64,000 nucleotides of DNA from Bacteroidales bacterium (GTDB lineage Bacteria > Bacteroidota > Bacteroidia > Bacteroidales > UBA932): positions 62,001 to 126,000 of the forward strand of contig JAFPWG010000014.1 in NCBI GenBank assembly GCA_017395045.1. Reading direction: 5' to 3'. Position numbers and translations under genes: made by a program. The notes under the pieces are model-generated. The model saw only the letters and a program-made list of their open reading frames with translations, had not been told where the DNA came from and did no database searches. Below are positions 16,981 through 24,132 of the stretch, in pieces; within the stretch, counting starts at the first letter, position 1; every line of letters begins with the position of its first letter.

Positions 16981-17047
16981 GGCCTGGCACAGGTGTTATT
17001 GTAACCAGGTGATAATCATGTCGTTGCAATTATGCTTGTGTCAGGCC
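16981..17047 (+). repeat. REP-like palindrome, copy A
   Basis: 67 bp with arms GGCCTGGCACA and TGTGTCAGGCC (10 of 11 pairs). The interior contains TGTAACCAGGTGATAATCATG. A 16-base spacer (TCTTCAAACCATTGAA) separates it from copy B. Confidence 0.85.
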
Positions 17048-17063
17048 TCTTCAAACCATTGAA

Positions 17064-17130
17064 GGCCTGGCACAGCAGATAATGTAAAAGGTTGATAATG
17101 AGACTCTTGAAAAAGATGTTGTGCCAAGCC
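17064..17130 (+). repeat. REP-like palindrome, copy B
   Basis: 67 bp with arms GGCCTGGCACA and TGTGCCAAGCC (10 of 11 pairs) and the interior TGTAAAAGGTTGATAATGAG. It ends 23 bp before the RAYT ATG. Confidence 0.85.
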
Positions 17131-17153
17131 TACAAACAGTTGGGAAGCTTCTC

Positions 17154-18044
17154 ATGAAGATAGTCGAATTCAAGGACCCCATTTCCGGGAAAAGGGGGAT
17201 TTACCTGTTCACATCGGACCATTTGGAGCGGTGTCTGCTGTTCCGGAGCGAGGAGGATTATGTATTTGGCGTCAATACGTTGGCCCTTGGAACACTGAGA
17301 TTCAAAGTTAAGGTCCTATGCTATGCTCTGATGGGAAATCACATCCATCTGCTGTTGATGGGACGCTATGAAGAATGCCGGGCATTTTATGCCTGGGTCC
17401 TTCATCGTCTTGCACAGCGGGTGGCAGAGCGATACGGCCTGTCAGGTATCCTTAAGTTCCAGGCCTCGGATGTCCAGAATATCACTGACCGTGACATGTT
17501 GCTGAATGAGGTCTGCTATCTGTTGAGGAACGCTTACAAAGCACGGATCGATAGCCCGTTCTCATATCGTTGGGCTCCATTCGAGTGCTATTTCAATCCC
17601 TATCTCCCTTATATGCACGGAGATCCCGTTCCATCCGGCAGACGGGTCAGGGAGTTGTTTGGAACCCATGTAAGGATTCCGGTCGGCTGGGAACATCTTC
17701 GAGGATGTATCCTGAACAAATGCTTCGTAGATTATGTGACGGTGGAGCAGATGGTAGAGAGAGGCAGCTTGGGGCTATTCGACCGGCTCAGAAAATATGA
17801 CCTGGAAACGGTTGTGTCCCTCTCGCACGGAATCGAAGAATCGATAACCTTTACTGATACGGAAATGCTGGAAAAGCTCCGGACAATCTGTCGGAATGAA
17901 TTCCACGCGGAATCTTTACATCAACTGGACAGAAAAACGCTTTTGCTCCTGGCGCGTACACTCGCGCGTCGTTTCGCCTGCCCTCAAAAACAGATATCCC
18001 GCCTGCTGGGCATTGATTCTTCCGTATTGGATAATCTGCTGTAG
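17154..18044 (+). CDS. REP-associated tyrosine transposase (RAYT), Y1/HUH family
   Basis: 296 residues from the ATG at 17154, preceded by GGGAAG. An in-frame GTG at 17121 lies inside repeat B and is less likely. The HUH metal motif is His63-Ile-His65 (ALMGNHIHLLL) and the catalytic tyrosine is probably Tyr122 (NEVCYLLRNAYKARI), in the usual Y-(I/L)-x-x-N-P/A context. The C-terminal third, with an HTH-like FACPQKQISRLLGIDSSVLDNLL, is longer than in minimal Y1 transposases and typical of RAYTs. HUH enzymes nick and rejoin single-stranded DNA through a 5'-phosphotyrosine. The key residues are intact, so the gene may be active. Confidence 0.88.
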   Translation: MKIVEFKDPISGKRGIYLFTSDHLERCLLFRSEEDYVFGVNTLALGTLRFKVKVLCYALMGNHIHLLLMGRYEECRAFYAWVLHRLAQRVAERYGLSGILKFQASDVQNITDRDMLLNEVCYLLRNAYKARIDSPFSYRWAPFECYFNPYLPYMHGDPVPSGRRVRELFGTHVRIPVGWEHLRGCILNKCFVDYVTVEQMVERGSLGLFDRLRKYDLETVVSLSHGIEESITFTDTEMLEKLRTICRNEFHAESLHQLDRKTLLLLARTLARRFACPQKQISRLLGIDSSVLDNLL

Positions 18045-18052
18045 AACATGCA

Positions 18053-18119
18053 CGGTTGGCACGCGGATTTATATATGTAATTGATTTACAATTCTTTATA
18101 TCGCGCAATGTGTCGGGCT
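18053..18119 (+). repeat. REP-like palindrome, copy C (most diverged of the flanking copies)
   Basis: 67 bp with arms CGGTTGGCACG and TGTGTCGGGCT, only partly complementary, and an AT-rich interior (TGTAATTGATTTACAATTC). It begins 8 bp after the RAYT stop. The spacer TCTTCAAACTATGACG matches the spacer of the left doublet at 11 or more positions. Confidence 0.65.
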
Positions 18120-18135
18120 TCTTCAAACTATGACG

Positions 18136-18202
18136 GGCCTGGCACGGGGTATAATTTAAATGCTTGATAATGATGATATTGCAAATAATGTCGTGCCGGG
18201 CT
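18136..18202 (+). repeat. REP-like palindrome, copy D
   Basis: 67 bp with arms GGCCTGGCACG and CGTGCCGGGCT and the interior GCTTGATAATGATG. It ends 14 bp from the recQ stop, where it could also act as a transcript-end hairpin for recQ. Confidence 0.85.
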
Positions 18203-18216
18203 CCATGAAAGCGCGG

Positions 18217-20412
18217 CTAATTCGCCACCTCGCAGAGGAATCTGATGCGGACGAGTCGGATTTCGAGGTCTTCGTAGTCGGGACCGAGGGCGGCGAGGGC
18301 GTCTTCGAGGGAGTCGGAGGCGGCTTCCTCCTTGAACCAGTCGTAGATTTCTTCCACGACGTCTTCGTCCAGGTTCTCTTCGATGTAGTAATTGATGTCC
18401 AGGCGGGTGCCGGTGGCGACGATGGCTTCGATCTCGGAGAGGAGGTCGTCCAGTTCCAGGCCCTTGGCGGCAGCGATGTCTTCGAGGGCCATCTTTCGGT
18501 CGATGCTCTGGATGATGTACACCTTGTTGCCGGAGCGGGGGGCGACGGATTTCACGACGAAATCGTCGGGCCGGATGATTTCGTTCTCTTCCACGTACCG
18601 GGCGATGAGGTCCAGGAACGGCTTGCCGTATTTCCTGGCCTTGCCCTCGCCGACGCCCTGGCAGCCGCGGAGCTCCTCGAAGGTGACGGGGTACAGGATG
18701 GACATGTCTTCCAGCGACGGGTCCGTGAAGATGATCCACGGCTGCAATTTCCGCTTGTGTGCCTCGTCCTTGCGCAGGTCCTTGAGCATCGCGAGCAGCA
18801 TCTGGTCGCCGCCGCCACCGCCCCGGACGGCTGCGGGATCCTCGTCGTCATCGTCGCCTTCGCCGGTGAAGGTGCGGTCTTCGACCAGCGGAAGCTCATG
18901 GGGGTGCAGGTAGAACTCCAGGCCGGTGTCGGTGGCGTGGATCACCCCATAGTTCTCAATATCCTTGTCCAGGAAATGCAGGATGAGCCCCTGGTGGATG
19001 ACGGCCGACCAGAAGCGTACGTCGTGGTCCTTCCCGGCGCCGAACAGTTCCAACTGGTCGTGGTGGTAGGACTTGATGAGGGCGTTGGGCACCCCGGCGA
19101 GGATGCCCGCGATGTGCTCGATCTTGAAATGCTCGTTGAGCGTGCCGATGAGTTCGATCACCAGGCTCATCTCCTCCTTCCCGTCGAAGGTGGCTTTCGG
19201 GTGCAGGCAGTTGTCGCAGCAACCGCAGTTATCCTGCGGGTAGTCCTCGCCGAAGTAGTTGAGCAGCAGCTTCCTGCGGCACTGGCTGGATTCGGCGTAG
19301 GCGACCGTTTCGGCGAGCAGCTGCTTGCCGATTTCCTGCTCGGCCACGGGCTTTCCCTGCATGAACTTCTCCAGTTTCTGGATGTCCTTGTAACTGTAGT
19401 AGGTGATGCACAGGCCTTCCTGCCCGTCCCGTCCCGCGCGGCCGGTTTCCTGGTAATACCCCTCGATGCTCTTGGGAATGTCGTAGTGGATGACGAACCG
19501 TACGTCGGGCTTGTCGATGCCCATTCCGAACGCGATGGTGGCCACGATCACCTGGATGTCCTCCATCAGGAAGCGGTCCTGGTTCTCCGCCCGGGTCTTC
19601 GCATCCAGTCCGGCATGATAGGGGAGCGCCTGGATGCCGTTGATGACCAGCAGCTGGGCGAGTTCCTCCACCTTCTTGCGGCTCAGGCAGTAAACGATGC
19701 CCGACTTGCCGGGATGCTGGCGGATGAAGCGGATGATGTCCTTTTCGGCATCGACCTTGTCCCGGACCTCGTAATACAGGTTCGGGCGGTTGAAGGAGGA
19801 CTTGAAGACGGTGGCGTCGGTGATGCGGAGGTTCTTGAGGATGTCGCTCTGGACCTTGGGGGTGGCGGTGGCGGTGAGGGCGATGACGGGGGCGGGCTGG
19901 ATCTGGTCGATGATGGAGCGGATCTTCCGGTATTCCGGCCGGAAGTCATGCCCCCATTCGGAGATGCAGTGCGCCTCGTCCACGGCGTAGAAAGAGATAT
20001 GTATCTCCTTGAGCAGCTGGATGTTCTCCTCCTTCGTCAAGGATTCCGGAGCGACATACAGCAGCTTGGTGACCCCGTTCAGCAGGTCCTCCCGCACCTC
20101 GGCGATCTGGGCGCGGCCGAGGGAGGAGTTCAGGAAATGGGCGATACCGTCGTTGGACTCCACGAAGCCGCGGATGGCATCCACCTGGTTCTTCATCAGG
20201 GCGATGAGCGGGGAAATGACGATGGCCGTTCCTTCCATCACCAGGGCGGGCAGCTGGTAGCAAAGCGATTTTCCGCCTCCGGTGGGCATAAGCACGAAGG
20301 CGTTGCCTCCGTCGACCAGATGCCGGATGATCCGTTCCTGGTCGCCCTTGAAAGCGTCAAAGCCAAAGAAGTGCTTCAGTTTAGATTGAAGGAGGATGGA
20401 GTCGATGGCCAT
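18217..20412 (-). CDS. recQ: ATP-dependent DNA helicase RecQ
   Basis: 731 residues. The helicase core carries MPTGGGKSLCYQLPA (Walker A, about 42-56), VDEAHCISEWGHDFRPEY (DEAH box plus aromatic loop), LTATAT and QETGRAGRDG. A RecQ zinc domain (CRRKLLLNYFG...CGCCDNC), a winged helix and an HRDC domain (FEELRGCQGVGEGKARKYG, about 600-640) follow. The C-terminus continues with a helix-rich extension of about 90 residues rich in Asp and Glu. RecQ unwinds 3'-tailed duplexes in recombination and fork repair. The gene is convergent with the RAYT unit; the DUF3127 gene with an SSB-like tail lies nearby on the other strand. Confidence 0.97.
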   Translation of the reverse strand: MAIDSILLQSKLKHFFGFDAFKGDQERIIRHLVDGGNAFVLMPTGGGKSLCYQLPALVMEGTAIVISPLIALMKNQVDAIRGFVESNDGIAHFLNSSLGRAQIAEVREDLLNGVTKLLYVAPESLTKEENIQLLKEIHISFYAVDEAHCISEWGHDFRPEYRKIRSIIDQIQPAPVIALTATATPKVQSDILKNLRITDATVFKSSFNRPNLYYEVRDKVDAEKDIIRFIRQHPGKSGIVYCLSRKKVEELAQLLVINGIQALPYHAGLDAKTRAENQDRFLMEDIQVIVATIAFGMGIDKPDVRFVIHYDIPKSIEGYYQETGRAGRDGQEGLCITYYSYKDIQKLEKFMQGKPVAEQEIGKQLLAETVAYAESSQCRRKLLLNYFGEDYPQDNCGCCDNCLHPKATFDGKEEMSLVIELIGTLNEHFKIEHIAGILAGVPNALIKSYHHDQLELFGAGKDHDVRFWSAVIHQGLILHFLDKDIENYGVIHATDTGLEFYLHPHELPLVEDRTFTGEGDDDDEDPAAVRGGGGGDQMLLAMLKDLRKDEAHKRKLQPWIIFTDPSLEDMSILYPVTFEELRGCQGVGEGKARKYGKPFLDLIARYVEENEIIRPDDFVVKSVAPRSGNKVYIIQSIDRKMALEDIAAAKGLELDDLLSEIEAIVATGTRLDINYYIEENLDEDVVEEIYDWFKEEAASDSLEDALAALGPDYEDLEIRLVRIRFLCEVAN

Positions 20413-20522
20413 AGTCCGTCGCTATTTGTGCCTAAATTTAACAAAAATCTGCGGGAAAACAAATTATTTCTTCCAATCAGTAGAAGAAAGAAATAAAATG
20501 CTGCTATTTTGGAAAAAGTAGC

Positions 20523-20530
20523 TATCTTTG
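20523..20530 (+). promoter_or_regulatory. -7 box for the FKBP lipoprotein gene
   Basis: TATCTTTG matches TAnnTTTG and leaves a leader of roughly 50 bases before the ATG at 20589. The nearest TTTG upstream (20508-20511) is too close to be a -33 box. Confidence 0.5.
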
Positions 20531-20588
20531 CAGGATAGCGGAAAAATCCGCGTCAAAAACAGGATATTTGTTATTATTTTTATACAAA

Positions 20589-21344
20589 ATGAAGATTTCC
20601 AAGATTTTCGCCATCGCATCGGCCGCAGTGCTGATCGTGGCTTGCGGCTCCCCCGCCGCTGAGGGCAGCAAGGAAGTGAAGGCGCTCCTTCCCAGCAAGG
20701 CCCAGGTCGATTCCGCCAGCTACCTGATCGGTGTGAACTTCGGTTCCTGGATCAAGGGCAACAACTTCGGCGAGCTGAACTACGACCAGATCGTCAAGGG
20801 TATCAAGGATTGGATGAATGCCAAGGGCAGCCAGTCCGACACCACCTTCTTCGATCAGTTCAAGATCGACCCCAACGAGATGAACAGCGTCCTGGACGGC
20901 TTCGTCCAGAAGAGAAGGGCCTACACCGGCGCCCTGAACGCCGAGAAGGGTGAGAAGTACATCGAGGAGTTCCTCAAGGAAGAAGGCGCCCAGAAGACCG
21001 AAAGCGGCCTGGCTTACAAGATCATCGAGCCCGGTAACGACAAGAAGGCCGTTTCCGACAAGGACACCGTGTGGGTGAACTATAAGGGCACCCTGCTCGA
21101 CGGTACCGTGTTCGACCAGAACGAGGGCATCAACTTCACCCTGAACCGCGTCATCAAGGGATGGACCGAAGGCATGAAGCTCGTCGGCGAAGGCGGCAAG
21201 GTGAAGCTCGTCATCCCCGGTGAACTCGCTTACGGCGAGTATGGCAACCGCAGCATCGAGCCCAACTCCACCCTCGTCTTCGACGTGGACCTGAACAAGG
21301 TCGGCACCTATGTGGAGCCGGTCGAGGAACCCGCCAAGAAGTAA
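20589..21344 (+). CDS. FKBP-type peptidyl-prolyl isomerase lipoprotein
   Basis: 251 residues from the ATG at 20589, where the lipoprotein signal starts; the Cys in VLIVACGS (residue 19) is the lipid anchor. An N-terminal dimerisation-like helical region (about 35-125, [20 protein letters not shown]) precedes the FKBP domain (about 145-243). That domain carries [49 protein letters not shown] and [10 protein letters not shown]. The layout is that of FkpA/Mip-type folding helpers of the cell envelope. It lies 3 bp before the DUF3127 gene, with which it shares a terminator. Confidence 0.93.
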   Translation: MKISKIFAIASAAVLIVACGSPAAEGSKEVKALLPSKAQVDSASYLIGVNFGSWIKGNNFGELNYDQIVKGIKDWMNAKGSQSDTTFFDQFKIDPNEMNSVLDGFVQKRRAYTGALNAEKGEKYIEEFLKEEGAQKTESGLAYKIIEPGNDKKAVSDKDTVWVNYKGTLLDGTVFDQNEGINFTLNRVIKGWTEGMKLVGEGGKVKLVIPGELAYGEYGNRSIEPNSTLVFDVDLNKVGTYVEPVEEPAKK

Positions 21345-21347
21345 GCC

Positions 21348-21752
21348 ATGGCGCTCGAAATCGAAGGAACCCTCTCCCAGAAGCTGGCCGTCGCCTCCGG
21401 AACCTCCGCCAGGGGGCCGTGGGCGAAGCAGGAATTCATCCTGGAATTCCCGGACGGCAACTTCACCGCCAAGGCCTGTTTCACGGCCTGGGGACAGGAC
21501 AAAGTCCAGGAACTGGACAAGTACCGTGTCGGAGACAAGGTGAAAGTGTCCTTCAACCTCAAGAGCCGTGAGTACAATGGCCGCTGGTACAACGACCTCC
21601 AGATCTGGAAGATCGCTCCTGCCGGCGCCCAGCCTGCCCCGCAGGCCCCGGCCGCCCCGGCCGCCGCACAGCCCGCGTGGACGGAAACCCCTCCGGCTCC
21701 GACCATCGAGGACATGCCCGCCGATACCGGCGCGGAGGACCTTCCGTTCTAG
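21348..21752 (+). CDS. DUF3127 protein, OB-fold-like, with SSB-type C-terminal tip
   Basis: 134 residues. The first 85 (EGTLSQKLAVASGTSARGPWAKQEFILE, VQELDKYRVGDKVKVSFNLKSREYNGRWYNDLQIWKI) form the DUF3127 domain, which resembles a single-strand-binding OB fold. A Pro/Ala-rich linker (about 92-120) leads to an acidic end, DTGAEDLPF, close to the DDDIPF tip by which SSB recruits RecQ, ExoI, PriA and RecO. The protein may bind nucleic acid and partner proteins, but its function is unknown. It is the second gene of the FKBP operon and is followed by a strong terminator. Confidence 0.85.
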   Translation: MALEIEGTLSQKLAVASGTSARGPWAKQEFILEFPDGNFTAKACFTAWGQDKVQELDKYRVGDKVKVSFNLKSREYNGRWYNDLQIWKIAPAGAQPAPQAPAAPAAAQPAWTETPPAPTIEDMPADTGAEDLPF

Positions 21753-21774
21753 AAGCGCATCCTATTTTGAAACA

Positions 21775-21810
21775 GGGAACCGACTCCGATGTGGGCCGGT
21801 TCCTTTTTTT
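21775..21810 (+). terminator. Rho-independent terminator after the FKBP/DUF3127 operon
   Basis: GGAACCG and CGGTTCC pair across a GC-containing loop and are followed by seven T residues. Confidence 0.88.
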
Positions 21811-21835
21811 GTGAAAAAAGATTGGAATATGAAAA

Positions 21836-21859
21836 CAATTGCTTAAATTAGCGCAATTG
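21836..21859. promoter_or_regulatory. Inverted repeat in the hydrogenase operon promoter region
   Basis: CAATTGC (21836-21842) and GCAATTG (21853-21859) are perfect 7-bp arms around a 10-base AT-rich spacer, about 50 bp upstream of the first hydrogenase-operon ATG. The TTGC-N10-GCAA spacing is of CRP/FNR operator type. No TAnnTTTG box was found in the gap, so the actual promoter is unclear. Confidence 0.4.
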
Positions 21860-21910
21860 AAAAACACTATACAACAATAATTATTAACACTTTTAAATCA
21901 GAGGAACCCT

Positions 21911-22300
21911 ATGGATAAAATCAAGAATCTTGCGGATCTCCGCAAGATGAAAGAGGGTATGCAGTCGAGGATGTCGATGCGTGAGAACAGCGACTCTTCC
22001 GATGCTATCATTCAAATCAAGGTTGGAATGGCCACCAGCGGTATCGCCTCGGGTGCGAAGGAAACCATGAGCTACCTCATTTCCGAACTGGACAAGCGCC
22101 AGATCAAGGCGCTGGTCATGCAGGTGGGCGACATGGGCTACAGCTATGCCGAACCCACGGTCGAGGTCACCATCCCCGGAAAGGACCCCGTCGTTTTCGG
22201 AGACGTGAAGCTCCCGCGCGCCCAGGAGATCATCGAGAAGTACATCATCGGTGGTGAGCTCATCGAAGGCATCCTGCCTGCCAATTACAGAACCATCTAA
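21911..22300 (+). CDS. HndB-like thioredoxin-fold subunit lacking all cysteines
   Basis: 129 residues matching the (2Fe-2S)-ferredoxin-like HndB family of NADP-reducing hydrogenases: KVGMATSGIASGAKETMSYL and MQVGDMGYSYAEPTVEVTIPGKDP. In HndB and NuoE relatives the two motifs hold four cluster cysteines (G-T-C-G-I, G-C-x-G-x-C). Here the positions are Ser, Asp and Ser, and the whole protein has no Cys, so it cannot carry a [2Fe-2S] cluster. It is the first gene of the hydrogenase operon, after AGAGGA. A structural or regulatory subunit is likely. Confidence 0.85.
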   Translation: MDKIKNLADLRKMKEGMQSRMSMRENSDSSDAIIQIKVGMATSGIASGAKETMSYLISELDKRQIKALVMQVGDMGYSYAEPTVEVTIPGKDPVVFGDVKLPRAQEIIEKYIIGGELIEGILPANYRTI

Positions 22301-22324
22301 CCCTAATCTCCCCCAAGAGCGATT

Positions 22325-24118
22325 ATGGCAGTAAAAATGCATATCCTGGTATGCGGTGGAACAGGTTGCTCCGCATCCCAAAGCCATGAGATCGTCGCCG
22401 AACTCAACAAGGAACTCGTGGCTCACGACCTGACCGATTTCGCCAAAGTGGTCGTCACCGGCTGCTTCGGCTTCTGCGAAAGGGGTCCCATCGTGAAAAT
22501 CATCCCCGACAACACCTTCTACACCCGGGTCAAGCCGTCCGATGCGAAGGAAATCATCGAGGAACACATCATCAAGGGCCGCAAGGTCCAGCGCCTGCTC
22601 TATGTGGCTCCGGACACCAACCAGAGCGTGCCCGACTCCAAGCACATGGAGTTCTACAAGAAGCAGCTCCGCATCGCCCTGCGCAACTGCGGTTTCATCG
22701 ATCCCGAGAACATCGAGGAATCCATTGCGCGCGACGGTTATTCCGCCCTGGGCAAGTGCCTGACCGAGATGACTCCCGAGCAGGTCATCGCCGAGATCAA
22801 GAAGTCCGGCCTCCGCGGCCGCGGCGGTGCCGGTTTCCCCACCGGACTGAAATGGGAGATCGCTTCCAAGAGCCGCCCCGGCGAGCAGAAGTATGTCGTC
22901 TGCAACGCCGACGAGGGTGACCCGGGCGCCTTCATGGACCGTTCCCTCCTGGAGGGCGATCCGCATTCCATCCTGGAAGCCATGGCCATCTGCGGCTACT
23001 GCATCGGTGCCGACAAGGGCCTCATCTATATCCGTGCGGAGTATCCGCTCGCCATCCACCGTCTCCAGGTCGCCATCCAGCAGGCCGAGGAGTACGGACT
23101 CCTGGGCAAGGACATCTTCGGCACCGGATTCAACTTCGAGATCGAACTCCGCTACGGCGCAGGTGCGTTCGTCTGCGGTGAGGAAACGGCCCTGATCCAC
23201 TCCATGGAAGGAAAGCGCGGCGAACCTACGTTCAAACCCCCGTTCCCCGCACAGTCCGGTTATCTGGGCAAGCCGACCAACGTGAACAACGTCGAAACCT
23301 ATGCGAACATCCCGGTCATCATCAACAAGGGTGCGGACTGGTTTGCCAGCATCGGTACCGAGAAGTCCAAGGGTACCAAGGTGTTCGCCCTCGCCGGCAA
23401 GATCAATAACGTGGGCCTCATCGAGGTTCCGATGGGCATCACCCTCCGGGAGATCATCTACGAGATCGGCGGCGGCATCAAGGGCGGCAAGAAGTTCAAG
23501 GCCGTCCAGACCGGCGGTCCTTCTGGCGGCTGCCTGACCGAGAAGCATCTGGACACCCCGATCGACTACGACAGCCTCGTGGCCGCGGGTTCCATGATGG
23601 GTTCCGGCGGTATGATCGTCATGGACGAAGACGACTGCATGGTGGCCATCGCCAAGTTCTACCTGGGCTTCACCGTGGACGAGTCCTGCGGTAAGTGCAC
23701 CCCGTGCCGCGTGGGTAACCGACGCCTCTTGGAGATCCTTACCAAGATCACCGATGGCAAGGGCACCATGGAAGACCTGGAGCAGCTCAAGAACCTCTCC
23801 GCCGTCATCAAGGACACGGCCCTCTGCGGCCTAGGCCAGACCTCCCCGAACCCCGTTCTCTCCACCATCAACAACTTCTGGGACGAATACGTGGAGCACG
23901 TCGTGGACAAGAAGTGCCGCGCCGGCCAGTGCAAGGCCCTGAAGAAGTATGTGATCGACCCTGCCAAGTGTAAAGGCTGTACGGCCTGCGCCAGGGCCTG
24001 CCCCGTCAGTGCCATCAGCGGCACTGTCAAGAACCCGCACGTCATCAACCAGCTGGACTGCATCAAGTGCGGTACCTGCATCGAGAAGTGCAAATTCGGA
24101 GCAATCAGCATTCAATAA
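22325..24118 (+). CDS. hydB: NuoF-like beta subunit of electron-bifurcating [FeFe] hydrogenase (HydB/HndC)
   Basis: 597 residues. The N-terminal thioredoxin-like [2Fe-2S] domain uses Cys10, Cys15, Cys47 and Cys51. The NuoF core has the FMN/NADH motifs GLRGRGGAGFPTGLKW and NADEGDPGAFMDR. The [4Fe-4S] motif ESCGKCTPCRVG follows, and a C-terminal two-cluster ferredoxin domain (CKGCTACARACP, CIKCGTCIEKC). In bifurcating hydrogenases this subunit holds the FMN where electrons from ferredoxin and NADH converge. The gene lies 24 bp after the HndB-like gene and 14 bp before hydA. All cluster cysteines are present. Confidence 0.95.
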   Translation: MAVKMHILVCGGTGCSASQSHEIVAELNKELVAHDLTDFAKVVVTGCFGFCERGPIVKIIPDNTFYTRVKPSDAKEIIEEHIIKGRKVQRLLYVAPDTNQSVPDSKHMEFYKKQLRIALRNCGFIDPENIEESIARDGYSALGKCLTEMTPEQVIAEIKKSGLRGRGGAGFPTGLKWEIASKSRPGEQKYVVCNADEGDPGAFMDRSLLEGDPHSILEAMAICGYCIGADKGLIYIRAEYPLAIHRLQVAIQQAEEYGLLGKDIFGTGFNFEIELRYGAGAFVCGEETALIHSMEGKRGEPTFKPPFPAQSGYLGKPTNVNNVETYANIPVIINKGADWFASIGTEKSKGTKVFALAGKINNVGLIEVPMGITLREIIYEIGGGIKGGKKFKAVQTGGPSGGCLTEKHLDTPIDYDSLVAAGSMMGSGGMIVMDEDDCMVAIAKFYLGFTVDESCGKCTPCRVGNRRLLEILTKITDGKGTMEDLEQLKNLSAVIKDTALCGLGQTSPNPVLSTINNFWDEYVEHVVDKKCRAGQCKALKKYVIDPAKCKGCTACARACPVSAISGTVKNPHVINQLDCIKCGTCIEKCKFGAISIQ

Positions 24119-24132
24119 GGGAGGAACAATAC

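Larger units (their letters stand above)
16981..18202 (+). mobile_element. REPtron-like unit: RAYT gene flanked by two REP doublets
   Basis: Two palindromes lie on each side of one Y1-transposase gene, all in the same orientation. Each is 67 bp and each pair has a 16-base spacer, giving an 83-bp period on both sides. This is the arrangement described for REP-associated tyrosine transposases, which process REP palindromes as single strands. The gene inside is less GC-rich than its neighbours, consistent with transfer. No target-site duplication is obvious. Confidence 0.7.

Noticed and set aside
16981-18202. The CTGGCAC in the REP arms as sigma-54 -24 elements
   Set aside because: The -12 TTGC is missing at the right spacing in the copies, and the motif is simply part of the palindrome arm.
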